64,000 nucleotides of DNA from Myxococcales bacterium (GTDB lineage: Bacteria; Myxococcota_A; Polyangia; Haliangiales; Haliangiaceae), in assembly GCA_028287135.1 (NCBI GenBank), contig JAQBQE010000001.1:1-64000 (forward strand), read 5' to 3'. Shown here piece after piece: positions 9,102 through 20,324 of the stretch. The position numbers and the translations under genes are program-made. A model generated the notes under the pieces. That model ran no database searches. It saw only the letters and a list, made by a program, of their open reading frames with translations, and was not told where the DNA came from. The first letter of the stretch is position 1. The number at the start of each line of letters is the position of its first letter.

Positions 9102-10499
9102 TCACTGCACGTAGAACGGATTCGCGTACACCCATGGCAGCTCCACCTCCGCCATCTCGGTCCCCAGATCGCCGAGGTACGGCCCGAGGTGCGATGGCAC
9201 GATCGTGATCTCGACCCGATACGCACCGGACGCGCCGATGTGTGCGTTGATCTGACCGTCCGGATAGCCATCGCCCTGCGCGATGATCTGGGGCGGGCCG
9301 TCGGGATCGATCCAGTACACCTTGCCGCGGATGGTCGGCTGCGGCAGCGACGGGTCGAGGCCGCGAACACGCGGCAGATCCACCGTCAGCATCGCGCCTT
9401 CGCTCCGCGCGATGGTCCCGCCGAGCTCGATCGTCTGACCACCGGGCGTGACCGCACGGATGTCGAGACCCTCGGGGGTGCCGAGCAGCTCGAACACCGA
9501 GAACATCCGGCCGACGGCGAGGGCCGCCTGGATCTGATCGATGTCGTGGGGATCCTCGACCAGTGCGATGTTCCCGAACCAGCGAAACACCCGGCGATAC
9601 GCGTCGCCGCGCTCGCCGTCGGCCAGCGGCACCGGGATCGCATTCTCGTGCGCGTCGCTGCCCGCGGTCACCGAAACGTGGTGGCCCTCCTTGAGCAGCG
9701 CGTGCCACGCGTCGATCGCCGGCTGATTCGGCGAGAGGAACGCGAGCATCGCGAGATCGGGCTCGGGATGGCCGGGGTTGGTATCGGCGAACTCGGCCGC
9801 GCCCGCGATCGCTCCACCGGCATCGAGGCCGAGGAAGTCCTTGCGAATGTCGGGATCGATGTTTGCGTGGAGGTTGTAGACCTCGATCCCGTCGGGCTGG
9901 ACCGCGCGCAGGGTCTCGAGGGTCTTGCTCTCGGTGTGTGCGACCCAGACCAGGCCACCCGCAGCACGGAACGCGGCAGCCGACGCCCCATCGTTCCCGT
10001 TGTAGATGTCATGGCGCTCCTGGACCGTTCCAAGAACGTGGTGGTCGAGCATGATCGGCATCAGATCGTTCTCGCCGCCGATCGTGACCAGCACCTGGTG
10101 CCCGCCGTCGCACAGGATCCGCGACGCGATCTGATCACCGCCGCGCATCACCGGCTGATCGGTGCTGCGCATGCTGAACAGGGTGGGGAACGCCTCGTCC
10201 GCCATCGAGTCGTCATGGTCGGTGAGGTTGGCGAAGTCGATGTTCGTGGTGCACAGCGCCTGGCGCAGGCTCGCGAGGCAGGCCTCATTCGGTGCGCCAT
10301 TCGCGGCGCGCGGCTGGCCGTCGCAGGCGTCATGCGAGTACGGGGAGTGCAGGTGGACGATGCCGCGTGCCGGTGTGAGCCCACGCCGCACCCCCATCAC
10401 CGATGCCTCGGGGAGCGTCTTGTCCCACGTGGGCAGCTCGGGCGGCGTCGTCGGGCCGCCACAGGCCGCCACCACCACCACGGCTATCGAGGTCCTCAC
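9102..10499 (-). CDS. Putative lipoprotein with PHP-type metallohydrolase domain
   Basis: 465 residues. The N-terminus MRTSIAVVVVAACGG looks like a short lipoprotein signal with Cys13. The metal-binding motifs of PHP/CehA-type hydrolases are present in order: HLHSPYSHDA (about 49-58), LTDHDD (about 91-96), a central histidine region around WVAHTE, and AGSDAHEN (about 276-283). These ligands coordinate two or three metal ions for phosphoester or carboxyester hydrolysis. The C-terminal 120 residues look like a beta-rich accessory domain ending in LPWVYANPFYVQ, a pattern seen at the ends of CehA/McbA-like proteins. The substrate is unknown. It lies upstream of and co-directional with the small lipoprotein. 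Confidence 0.75.
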   Translation of the reverse strand: MRTSIAVVVVAACGGPTTPPELPTWDKTLPEASVMGVRRGLTPARGIVHLHSPYSHDACDGQPRAANGAPNEACLASLRQALCTTNIDFANLTDHDDSMADEAFPTLFSMRSTDQPVMRGGDQIASRILCDGGHQVLVTIGGENDLMPIMLDHHVLGTVQERHDIYNGNDGASAAAFRAAGGLVWVAHTESKTLETLRAVQPDGIEVYNLHANIDPDIRKDFLGLDAGGAIAGAAEFADTNPGHPEPDLAMLAFLSPNQPAIDAWHALLKEGHHVSVTAGSDAHENAIPVPLADGERGDAYRRVFRWFGNIALVEDPHDIDQIQAALAVGRMFSVFELLGTPEGLDIRAVTPGGQTIELGGTIARSEGAMLTVDLPRVRGLDPSLPQPTIRGKVYWIDPDGPPQIIAQGDGYPDGQINAHIGASGAYRVEITIVPSHLGPYLGDLGTEMAEVELPWVYANPFYVQ

Positions 10500-10576
10500 C
10501 GGCCGGACTCTATAGGAGATCGAGGCGCAGATTGCAGGGAACCACGGGCTCGCCGCATCGCGTCGCGTCGAGGACG

Positions 10577-11089
10577 ATGCTACATTTGCACCCCAGCGTG
10601 ACGTTCGATCGGGGTGCGTTCTTGAGCTTCTTGCTCATCGGTTCGATGGGTTGCGGCCCGTCCGCGCCCAGCGCGACCGGCACCGCGAACCCGGTCGAGA
10701 CCAGGAAGATGTTCGTCGTCGTGCCGGCCGAGAGCGATGCATTTCCGCTCGCGGCCCGCGCCACGACCGAACGACTTCGCCGCGCTCGGGTCAAAGGTTT
10801 CCAGGAGCCGGAGGTGTCCAAGGTGTCCTTGGAGGTCGTCCAGCTGTCGATCGAATGCGTCGAGCCCACCCCGACCTGTTACGAGGCCGTCGGCAAGGAG
10901 CTGTCGGCGAGCCAGCTGCTGTTCGCCGAGATCGATCCCGGCCCCAAGCGCGATCAGGTCAAGGTCACCGTGACGCTGTTCGATGTCGAGGGCCGGAAGC
11001 GCAAGCGCGCCGTCGCCAAGATCTTCGCGACCGAGGACGACGTGCCGTTCGGCGTCGCTGACGTCGTGTCGGAGGCGACCAAGCCGTGA
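10577..11089 (+). CDS. Putative lipoprotein, function unknown
   Basis: 170 residues from ATG (MLHLHPSVTFDRG). A GTG 7 codons in would give a more typical signal peptide, VTFDRGAFLSFLLIGSMGC, with a lipobox-like SMGC. The mature part (KMFVVVPAESDAFPLAARATTERLRRARV and later QLLFAEIDPGPKRDQVKVTVTLFDVEGRKR) alternates strands and helices and resembles the fold of periplasmic proteins that report ratios or activities, but I do not recognise a family. Its stop overlaps the next GTG start (GTGA), so it is coupled to the large TPR-like membrane protein and may act with it. Confidence 0.65.
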   Translation: MLHLHPSVTFDRGAFLSFLLIGSMGCGPSAPSATGTANPVETRKMFVVVPAESDAFPLAARATTERLRRARVKGFQEPEVSKVSLEVVQLSIECVEPTPTCYEAVGKELSASQLLFAEIDPGPKRDQVKVTVTLFDVEGRKRKRAVAKIFATEDDVPFGVADVVSEATKP

Positions 11090-13500
11090 GCAACAAGCCC
11101 GTGCCGCCCGGTTCGACTCCGACCGAGGAGCTCGTCGAGATGGAGGCGATGGACCTCGACGAGTGGGAGAAGGATCAGCACACACCGCAGGCCAACGACG
11201 CCAAGCTCGCGGCGCTGGTCAAGCAGAGCGCCGAGGCACCGCCCGCGCCGCTACCACCGGCGCAGCCGCGCAAGACGCAGACCGTGGCGCGTGTCGTCGC
11301 CAAGCCACCGGTCACACCGCCGGGGCCGCCGCCCCCGACGCCCGGTGCGCGGGCACCGGGTGCACCGCCGGTCGCGCCCCCGTCGAACGGGCCCAATCCG
11401 TTCGACGGTCCGACGATGCGCAATGCGGGCGCCGCGCTCCCCGTGAAGCGCGGCGACGCGGCAACGCCCGTGTCGCGGCTCGCCGATGGCGCGGCCACGC
11501 CCGCCGGTGGGGTTCCGGCCCGCACGCCGGCGATCAGCCGCAACACGACGAACCGCGCTGCGACGCCGGTCGGCGGAACGCCGGCGCTCGGCCCCAAGGC
11601 GACGCAGGCCATCGGTGCGGTGACGGTCACGCCCGCCGCGCCTGCGCCCGCGCCGCCGGTGGATCCCAAGGCGACCCAGGCGATCGGTCAGATCACGCGC
11701 GCGCCCGCCGCGGCAGCGCCCGATCCCAAGCGCACGCAGGCGATCGGCGCGGTGACGGTGACGCCCGCGATGGGGGTTCCGGGCTCGGCGACCAGGACCG
11801 CCGCCGCACTTCGCGATCTGTCGACACCGGCGGGCGGTAGCCTGACGCCGGCAGCCGGTACACCTGCGAGCGCTCGACCGGCCACGGCGCCGACCGCACC
11901 ATCGTCGCTGTCGTCTCCTCCCGGCGCGCGACCGGCGTCGAGCCGCGCCGCGACGCCTGCCGCCGGCACTCCGTCGAGTACGCGACCCGCCATGGCACCG
12001 GGCCGCGCCGCGACGCCTGCCGCCGGAACGCCGAGTGCGATCAGCGCTGCGAAGCCTGGCGCGCCGGCGAGCCGCACCGCGACGCCCGCCGCTGGCGTCG
12101 CCGCACCGATCAGGACGGGCACCGTGCCGACCCGCACCGCAACGCCCGTCGGTGGCGTGCCGGCAGCGACGGCACCGCGCACCACGACATCGGTCGGCGG
12201 CGCCCCCTCGACGCCTCCACGCGCGACGCTTGCTGCGGGTACGCCGATCGCCAAGGCCGCGACGCCGGCCCCCGAGGAATCAGAAGGCTGGTCGCTGCCC
12301 GACGACTTCGATGAGGTCGCCGCGCAGGAGTGGAAATCGACACCGGCGAAGATCGACGTGGCTCCTCCGACCGCGCAGGCCGTCACCCCGGTGCCCGCCG
12401 AGGCAGCGTCGTCGCCCGAGCCGCAGGAGGAATCGTTCGCGAGCCTCGCCTTCACGCCGGAGCCAACCGCGGCGCATGCGCGCGCCTTCGGTCCCCAGCC
12501 CACGCCGGTGGCCGCGGCGCCCGTCGTCGCCGAGGCTCCGGTCGAGGCTGCTGCTGTAGTGGTGCCCGAGCCGCCGGCGCCGAAGGCACCCGCACCTCCG
12601 CCGGCCGCGCCGCCGCTGCAGCCGTTCGTCACGCAGTCGTCGGTGCAGCCGCACTCGCAGCCGATCCAGCCGATCATGGGCGCGCAGCAGCTACCGCCGG
12701 TGCAGCCGATGCAGCCGGCCGCCCCGCCGATCGAGCCGACCTACCCGCGAGCGCCGGTCCGAGCACCCGAGCCCGAGCCGGTGTTCGAGGTCCGTCCCCA
12801 GCGTCACGCCACGACCGACTCGCATCGTGCGATCGGCGGGCGCTCGAAGAAGCCGCTCCTGATCATCGGTGGTGTGGTGGCCGCGATCGGCATCGTCCTC
12901 CTCATCGCGCTGACGCGCGGCAAGGACGAGACGAAGCCGGTGGCCAAGGCGCTGCCCACGGATCCGACACCGCCGATCAAGGAGCCGGTGGTCACGCCGC
13001 CCGATCCCCCGACCGATGTCGCGGTCACCGACCCGGTGCCGACGGATCCGACGCCGACCGACCCGACGCCCACCGATCCGACGCCGACGACGAAGGTTCC
13101 TGGCCGGGTCGATGGCCGGATCGATGGAAAGACCGGCGGCATCAAGCGCCCGGGTACGGGCAAGATCCGGGGCGGCACGAATACACCCGTCGAGACCGGT
13201 GGCCCGTCCGATCCGATCGGCGAGCCGGTCGCGGCTGACAAGGCGGCGAAGGCACGCGCTGCCTATAACGTCGGCAACCAGAAGCTGTTCGCCGGAGACG
13301 CCGACGGTGCGATCGTCGCGTACCGCCAGGTGATCGGGCTCGGCTCGTCCTCGGGATATCGCGGACTCGGGCTGGCCTACGCCCAGCAGGGCGACAAGGC
13401 CAACGCGATCGCGGCGTTCAAGAAGTACCTGTCGTCCTCGCCAGGCGCGAAGGACGTTCCGCTGATCAAGAAACGCATCGAAGCGCTCCAGGGCAAGTAG
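11086..13500 (+). CDS. Large Pro/Ala/Thr-rich single-pass membrane protein with C-terminal TPR-like repeats
   Basis: 804 residues. Residues about 1-575 are low-complexity Ala/Pro/Thr with degenerate repeats of ATPxxGxP type and three copies of a PKxTQAIG motif. One transmembrane helix follows (KKPLLIIGGVVAAIGIVLLIALTRG, about 586-610). A second Pro/Thr/Asp linker (PTPTDPTPTDP) leads to a C-terminal domain (about 720-804) with NVGNQKLFAGDADGAIVAYRQVIGLG and AYAQQGDKANAIAAFKKYLSSSPG, two TPR-like helical hairpins. The arrangement suggests a cytoplasmic disordered arm and a periplasmic TPR module. The three TQAI sites match the pThr-x-x-Ile pattern favoured by FHA domains, so phosphorylation-dependent binding is possible. 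Coupled to the upstream lipoprotein by GTGA overlap. Confidence 0.72.
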   Translation: MSNKPVPPGSTPTEELVEMEAMDLDEWEKDQHTPQANDAKLAALVKQSAEAPPAPLPPAQPRKTQTVARVVAKPPVTPPGPPPPTPGARAPGAPPVAPPSNGPNPFDGPTMRNAGAALPVKRGDAATPVSRLADGAATPAGGVPARTPAISRNTTNRAATPVGGTPALGPKATQAIGAVTVTPAAPAPAPPVDPKATQAIGQITRAPAAAAPDPKRTQAIGAVTVTPAMGVPGSATRTAAALRDLSTPAGGSLTPAAGTPASARPATAPTAPSSLSSPPGARPASSRAATPAAGTPSSTRPAMAPGRAATPAAGTPSAISAAKPGAPASRTATPAAGVAAPIRTGTVPTRTATPVGGVPAATAPRTTTSVGGAPSTPPRATLAAGTPIAKAATPAPEESEGWSLPDDFDEVAAQEWKSTPAKIDVAPPTAQAVTPVPAEAASSPEPQEESFASLAFTPEPTAAHARAFGPQPTPVAAAPVVAEAPVEAAAVVVPEPPAPKAPAPPPAAPPLQPFVTQSSVQPHSQPIQPIMGAQQLPPVQPMQPAAPPIEPTYPRAPVRAPEPEPVFEVRPQRHATTDSHRAIGGRSKKPLLIIGGVVAAIGIVLLIALTRGKDETKPVAKALPTDPTPPIKEPVVTPPDPPTDVAVTDPVPTDPTPTDPTPTDPTPTTKVPGRVDGRIDGKTGGIKRPGTGKIRGGTNTPVETGGPSDPIGEPVAADKAAKARAAYNVGNQKLFAGDADGAIVAYRQVIGLGSSSGYRGLGLAYAQQGDKANAIAAFKKYLSSSPGAKDVPLIKKRIEALQGK
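11462..12280 (+). repeat. Degenerate in-frame tandem repeats (ATPxxGxP and PKxTQAIG units)
   Basis: Within the 804-residue protein the DNA repeats motifs such as gccgcgacgcctgccgcc roughly every 60-90 bases. They encode about nine ATPxxGxP units and three PKxTQAIG units. The copies are imperfect, which argues for old expansion under protein-level selection and not a recent slippage event. Confidence 0.6.
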
Positions 13501-13541
13501 CGCTTTCCTCCGCGGCGAGTGTGGGCTACAACGCGCGCCCC

Positions 13542-13904
13542 ATGCGGACGCGCCTCGAGCGGTTGTACCGGTTCGAAGCGGCACACTTTCTCCCGAGAGT
13601 GCCGCCGGGCCACAAGTGCGCGCGGATGCATGGCCACAGCTACTGCATCGAGGTCGTGATCGAGGGCGAGATCGACCCCGAGCGCGGCTGGGTGATGGAC
13701 TTCGCCGAGATCGACGAGCAGGCGTCACCGCTCGTGAAGCAGCTCGACCATCAGGTGCTCAACGAGATCGAGGGCCTCGTGAATCCGACGAGCGAGCTCC
13801 TCGCAGTGTGGTGGTGGACCAAGCTCGCGCCACGGCTGCCGGGCCTCGTCGAGGTCGTGGTCTCCGAGACGACGACCTCGCGCTGCATCTATCGCGGCGC
13901 GTGA
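13542..13904 (+). CDS. queD: 6-carboxy-tetrahydropterin synthase / PTPS-like protein
   Basis: 120 residues from the ATG giving MRTRLERLYRFEAAHFLP. The ORF track adds 7 upstream residues. The zinc histidines are in FEAAHFL and MHGHSY, and the catalytic cysteine is in KCARMHGHSY, the CxxxHGH motif of QueD. LDHQVLNEI with Asp-His and the later NPTSE and SETTTSRC complete the active site. QueD converts dihydroneopterin triphosphate to 6-carboxy-tetrahydropterin in queuosine/7-deazaguanine biosynthesis. No queC, queE or queF is nearby, so a PTPS role in pterin metabolism cannot be excluded. The EEP-family gene starts 15 bases downstream. Confidence 0.9.
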   Translation: MRTRLERLYRFEAAHFLPRVPPGHKCARMHGHSYCIEVVIEGEIDPERGWVMDFAEIDEQASPLVKQLDHQVLNEIEGLVNPTSELLAVWWWTKLAPRLPGLVEVVVSETTTSRCIYRGA

Positions 13905-13919
13905 GGTAACGTTTCGCGC

Positions 13920-14798
13920 GTGGGTCCGAACCTTCGCGTGATCACGCTGAACCTGTGGGGCACCGAGCCTCCGCTCCAGCACAGGCTCGACCTCGCGATC
14001 CGTCAGCTCCGCGCGCTTGCCCCGGACGTCGTGTGTCTGCAGGAAGTGCGGCCGCTCGATGGCAAGCAGGGAACGACGACCGCCGAGGTGATCGCCGAAG
14101 CGCTCGGGCTCAGCGCTCACTACGCGGTCGCGGTCGCATGGGAGGCCGGCGTGCACGGCAACCTCCCGGCAGGGCAGGAGGGTCTCGCGATCATCGCGCG
14201 CTCGATCCGCGATGCGCGCGTGCTGCCGTTGCCCGAGCCGCGTCCGGGTGACGCGCGGGTGCTGCTATCGGCGCAGATCGACACCGACGGCGGACCGATC
14301 TGGATCCACACCACGCACCTTCACTACCGGCTCGACGACGGGCTCGCCCGCGAGCACCAGGTGCTCGCGATCGACGAGGCGATCCGCGGGTTCGGGCGGA
14401 CCAACGACAGTGCTCCGCAGATCCTGTGTGGCGACTTCAATGCGACGCCCGACAGCGACGAGATGCGGTTCCTCCGCGGACTCACCACCCTCGGCGGCCG
14501 GCGCACGCACTTCCAGGATGCGTGGCTCCGTCTACATCGCGAGCCGATTCCCGGCGAGGGGCCCGCCGAGGGCATCACGTGGTCGAGCGAGAATCGATTC
14601 ACGCGCCCGTTGCGCTCTCTCGATATCGATCGCCGCATCGACTACGTCTACGCGACGAGTCGCAAGAAGGACGGTCGCGGCACCGTCCACGTCTCGAAGG
14701 TCGTGATGACCGATCGCGAGGGCGACGGCGAGCACCAGATCTGCGCGAGCGATCACTACGGCGTCCTCGCGGACGTCCAGGTGATGCCGAACGCCTGA
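13920..14798 (+). CDS. Endonuclease/exonuclease/phosphatase (EEP) family hydrolase
   Basis: 292 residues from GTG. The EEP-fold motifs appear in order: TLNLWG (metal/Asn, about 8-13), DVVCLQEVR (Glu ligand, about 36-44), the His region HTTHLHYR (about 123-130), GDFNATPDS (about 165-173), RRIDYVYA (about 237-244) and SDHYGV (about 279-284). Members hydrolyse phosphodiester bonds in DNA, phosphoinositides or sphingomyelin. The sequence does not specify which, and there is no signal peptide, so an intracellular role is likely. Its stop abuts the stop of the convergent glutathione peroxidase gene. Confidence 0.88.
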   Translation: MGPNLRVITLNLWGTEPPLQHRLDLAIRQLRALAPDVVCLQEVRPLDGKQGTTTAEVIAEALGLSAHYAVAVAWEAGVHGNLPAGQEGLAIIARSIRDARVLPLPEPRPGDARVLLSAQIDTDGGPIWIHTTHLHYRLDDGLAREHQVLAIDEAIRGFGRTNDSAPQILCGDFNATPDSDEMRFLRGLTTLGGRRTHFQDAWLRLHREPIPGEGPAEGITWSSENRFTRPLRSLDIDRRIDYVYATSRKKDGRGTVHVSKVVMTDREGDGEHQICASDHYGVLADVQVMPNA

Positions 14799-15470
14799 CT
14801 ACTTCGGAAGCGCGGCTTCGACGGCTGCGATCACGGTCGGATCATCGGGCGTCGTCTGCGGATGGAACCGCGTGATCTTGGTGCCATCCGCACTGACCAC
14901 GAACTTCTCGAAGTTCCACCGGATGTCGCCGGTGTAGCCCTTGGCATCGGCGAGCGCGGTCAGCTCCTTGTAGATCTCGTGACGGCCCGTGCCGTTGACG
15001 TCGACCTTCTCCATCATCGGAAACGTGACGCCGTAGGTCGTCGAGCAGAACTCCTCGATGTCCTGGGCGCTGCCCGGCTCCTGGCCACCGAACTGGTTGC
15101 ACGGGAACCCGACGACGGTGAAGCCCTTCGGGCCGTACTTCTTCTGCAGGGCCTCGAGCGTGGAGTACTGCGGCGTCAGCCCGCACTTCGAGGCGACGTT
15201 GACGAGCATCAGGGCCTTGCCCTTGAAGTCGGCGAGCTTGGCGTCCTTACCCTGCAGAGTCTTGAGTGCCACGTTCCACATCGGAATCTCCTTGTCGACG
15301 GTGACCGGGGGCGGCGCGGTGCCGGCCGGAGGGAGGTTGACGGGGTCCGCCTTGGCGGCCGTCGGACCCTGCACGACCTGCGGCGGGGCAGGATCCTTCG
15401 GCGCTGGAGGCTCCTTCTTCGCGCACGCAGACGCAGCCAGGACCGTTGCAACCAGGGCGATCCGCTTCAT
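14799..15470 (-). CDS. Lipoprotein glutathione peroxidase (thioredoxin-fold peroxidase)
   Basis: 223 residues from MKRIALVATVLAASAC. A lipobox-like ASAC places the lipidated Cys at 16, followed by a Pro/Ala linker to about residue 60. The GPx domain has NVASKCGLTPQY with peroxidatic Cys96, FPCNQFGGQEPG with the conserved Gln, and WNFEKF near residue 192 with the catalytic Trp/Asn. It is the cysteine form, not selenocysteine. Such enzymes reduce organic hydroperoxides, usually with thioredoxin. Here membrane anchoring on the periplasmic side would protect envelope lipids. An ATG 4 codons upstream is an alternative start. It is divergent from the radical SAM gene with 58 bases between starts. 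Confidence 0.9.
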   Translation of the reverse strand: MKRIALVATVLAASACAKKEPPAPKDPAPPQVVQGPTAAKADPVNLPPAGTAPPPVTVDKEIPMWNVALKTLQGKDAKLADFKGKALMLVNVASKCGLTPQYSTLEALQKKYGPKGFTVVGFPCNQFGGQEPGSAQDIEEFCSTTYGVTFPMMEKVDVNGTGRHEIYKELTALADAKGYTGDIRWNFEKFVVSADGTKITRFHPQTTPDDPTVIAAVEAALPK

Positions 15471-15528
15471 GGGCTGCACCATACAATAATGAGCCACCAG
15501 CGCCACGTCGTTTGCTATACGTCCGGCG

Positions 15529-18474
<2,946 letters not shown>

Positions 18475-18504
18475 ACAACGCGTGATCCCGCCGGGGTCAC
18501 GCAC

Positions 18505-18903
18505 GTGGTCCGCGTGGATCCAACGTTCTACGAACGACTCGAGGAGCTCGATCTCGAGCGACTCGGTGGGCGCGTCGACCAGATCTCCGTCGAGGTCGTC
18601 GGCCATGACTTCGGCAATCGGGAAGCGATGGGGGACGTCGGTGCTACCGGCTGGGTCCGGCTGCAATGGGACACTGCACCGCCGTTGCTGATGGGCGCCT
18701 CGATCGTGCGCACGGATCTCCCGGGTACGATCATCAGCGCCGCCGGGCTCTTCATCGGTTACGACGTCGCCTACCAGGTCGCACAGCGGTTCACGGTACG
18801 TGCCCAGGTCTCCTACGGATCACGTGACGGTGGGTCACACGTCGGCGGCGGCGTCGGTACGGCCGTCGACTTCCAGGGCGGCGTCGCATGGTATGTACGC
18901 GCC
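18505..18903 (+). other. 133-codon in-frame extension upstream of pdxJ, unassigned
   Basis: The pdxJ reading frame is open for 133 codons before the expected PdxJ start, beginning with GTG at 18505. Third positions are strongly G/C rich, as in real genes of this window, so it looks translated. The peptide ([21 protein letters not shown], later [25 protein letters not shown]) has alternating polar/apolar strands reminiscent of a beta-rich protein, and I do not recognise it. It may be an N-terminal fusion to PdxJ, or the remnant of an upstream gene whose stop was lost. Confidence 0.4.
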
Positions 18904-19662
18904 GTGGCGATCAGCCTGTCGGTCAATCTCAACAAGGTCGCGCTGCTTCGTAACTCGCGAGGTGCGACCAATCCGTCGCCGAAGGTGGCGGGGCAGGCGT
19001 GCCTCGACAACGGCGCGTACGGGCTGACGCTGCACTGGCGCGCCGACAACCGTCACACCCGCGCCGAGGACGTTCGCGACCTCCGCGCGCTGTGCGACCA
19101 GCGCGGTGCGGAGTTCAACCTCGAGGGCGACGATCGCGAGGAGCTGATCGCCCTGGCGATCGAGCTGTCGGTGACCCAGTTCACGCTGGTCCCCGTCCGC
19201 CCCGGCGAGGTCACGAGTGATCACGGCTGGGAGGTTCCGCGCCAGCACGATCTGATCGCGCCGATCATGGAGCGGCTCAAGCGCAAGGGCATCCGGACCG
19301 CGATGTTCATGGACTGCGAGCCGGCGGCGATGGCCGCAGCGGCAGCGACCGGTGTCGACCGCGTCGAGCTCTATACCGAACCGTACGCATCCTCGTTCGG
19401 CACGCCGGCGTTCATGACCGAGCTCGACCGCGTCAAGCAGACCGCCCAGGCGGCGGTCGCGGCCGGGATGAAGGTCAACGCAGGTCACGATCTCAACCTG
19501 CGCAACACGCCGATGCTCGCGCGGAGGGTGCCGGAGATCGTCGAGGCGTCGATCGGTCACGCGCTGCTCGCCGACGCGCTGTACATCGGGATCCCCGAGG
19601 CGGTGCGGCGGTACGTGCGCGTCTGCAAGGGCGAGGCGGTCGATGCTCCCGTCACGCAGTAG
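18904..19662 (+). CDS. pdxJ: Pyridoxine 5'-phosphate synthase
   Basis: 252 residues if started at GTG 18904 ([20 protein letters not shown]), close to the usual 235-250. It carries the PdxJ landmarks: [75 protein letters not shown] and [11 protein letters not shown] near the end. The usual HPRPD sequence reads HWRADNRH here, a conservative variation. PdxJ condenses 1-deoxyxylulose 5-phosphate and 3-amino-2-oxopropyl phosphate to pyridoxine 5'-phosphate. PLP would serve the many aminotransferases encoded in this window. The frame extends upstream for 133 codons (see separate entry). The last 20 bases overlap the next gene. Confidence 0.92.
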   Translation: MAISLSVNLNKVALLRNSRGATNPSPKVAGQACLDNGAYGLTLHWRADNRHTRAEDVRDLRALCDQRGAEFNLEGDDREELIALAIELSVTQFTLVPVRPGEVTSDHGWEVPRQHDLIAPIMERLKRKGIRTAMFMDCEPAAMAAAAATGVDRVELYTEPYASSFGTPAFMTELDRVKQTAQAAVAAGMKVNAGHDLNLRNTPMLARRVPEIVEASIGHALLADALYIGIPEAVRRYVRVCKGEAVDAPVTQ

Positions 19663-20287
19663 CGCGCTCGTTCTTGCGCTCGCTCTGGCCGGGTGTCCCG
19701 GGACGCGCACCGCCGGCACCCCGAAGTGCCCGCGCGACCGCACCGTCACGCTGACCTCCCAGGAGGACGTCGAGAAGCTCGCCGGCTGCACGACGCTGAG
19801 CGGACTGACGATCCGCAGCGGCGCCACGATCCAGCTCGGACCGCTGCGCGCGCTCGAGACGATCACGGGTGACCTGATCGTGGGTCCGACGGTGGGTGTC
19901 GAGGAGCTCTCGCTGACCGAGCTGCGCGACGTCGGCGGCTCGATCCAGGTGATGAGCAACGGTTCGCTGCGCGGCCTGTTTCTGCCGCGGCTCGAGCGCG
20001 CCGGCCGGATCTCGATCGAAGGCAACTCATCGCTGGTGACGATCTCGCTACCCCGGCTGGTCAGCGTGCTCGGCTCGTTCGTGATCACGGAGGATGCCAG
20101 CCTCGAGCTCGTCGACCTGTCGGTGCTCGCGTCGGTCGGCAAGGATCTCGTGATCACGCGAAACCCCGAGCTCATCCTGATCGAGGCCGACAAGCTGGCG
20201 CAAGTACTCGAGGTCCGGATCGAGGAAAACCGGAAGTTACCGACGGACCAGAGCGACGCGCTCCGCGCGAAGTCACCTCCGCCCTGA
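19643..20287 (+). CDS. Lipoprotein with receptor-L-domain-like / leucine-rich beta-helix
   Basis: 214 residues with a lipoprotein signal, [18 protein letters not shown], lipobox LAGC at residue 18. The mature region is built of strand repeats such as [75 protein letters not shown] and [19 protein letters not shown], each about 23 residues. This is the pattern of Recep_L-type beta-helices also seen in myxobacterial surface lipoproteins. It probably sits at the outer membrane as a binding scaffold; the ligand is unknown. It overlaps the end of pdxJ by 20 bases and is followed by sucA after 37 bases. Confidence 0.75.
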   Translation: MLPSRSSALVLALALAGCPGTRTAGTPKCPRDRTVTLTSQEDVEKLAGCTTLSGLTIRSGATIQLGPLRALETITGDLIVGPTVGVEELSLTELRDVGGSIQVMSNGSLRGLFLPRLERAGRISIEGNSSLVTISLPRLVSVLGSFVITEDASLELVDLSVLASVGKDLVITRNPELILIEADKLAQVLEVRIEENRKLPTDQSDALRAKSPPP

Positions 20288-20324
20288 GGACAGCTGGGGC
20301 TCCAGGCGCTATCCTCGCCGCACC

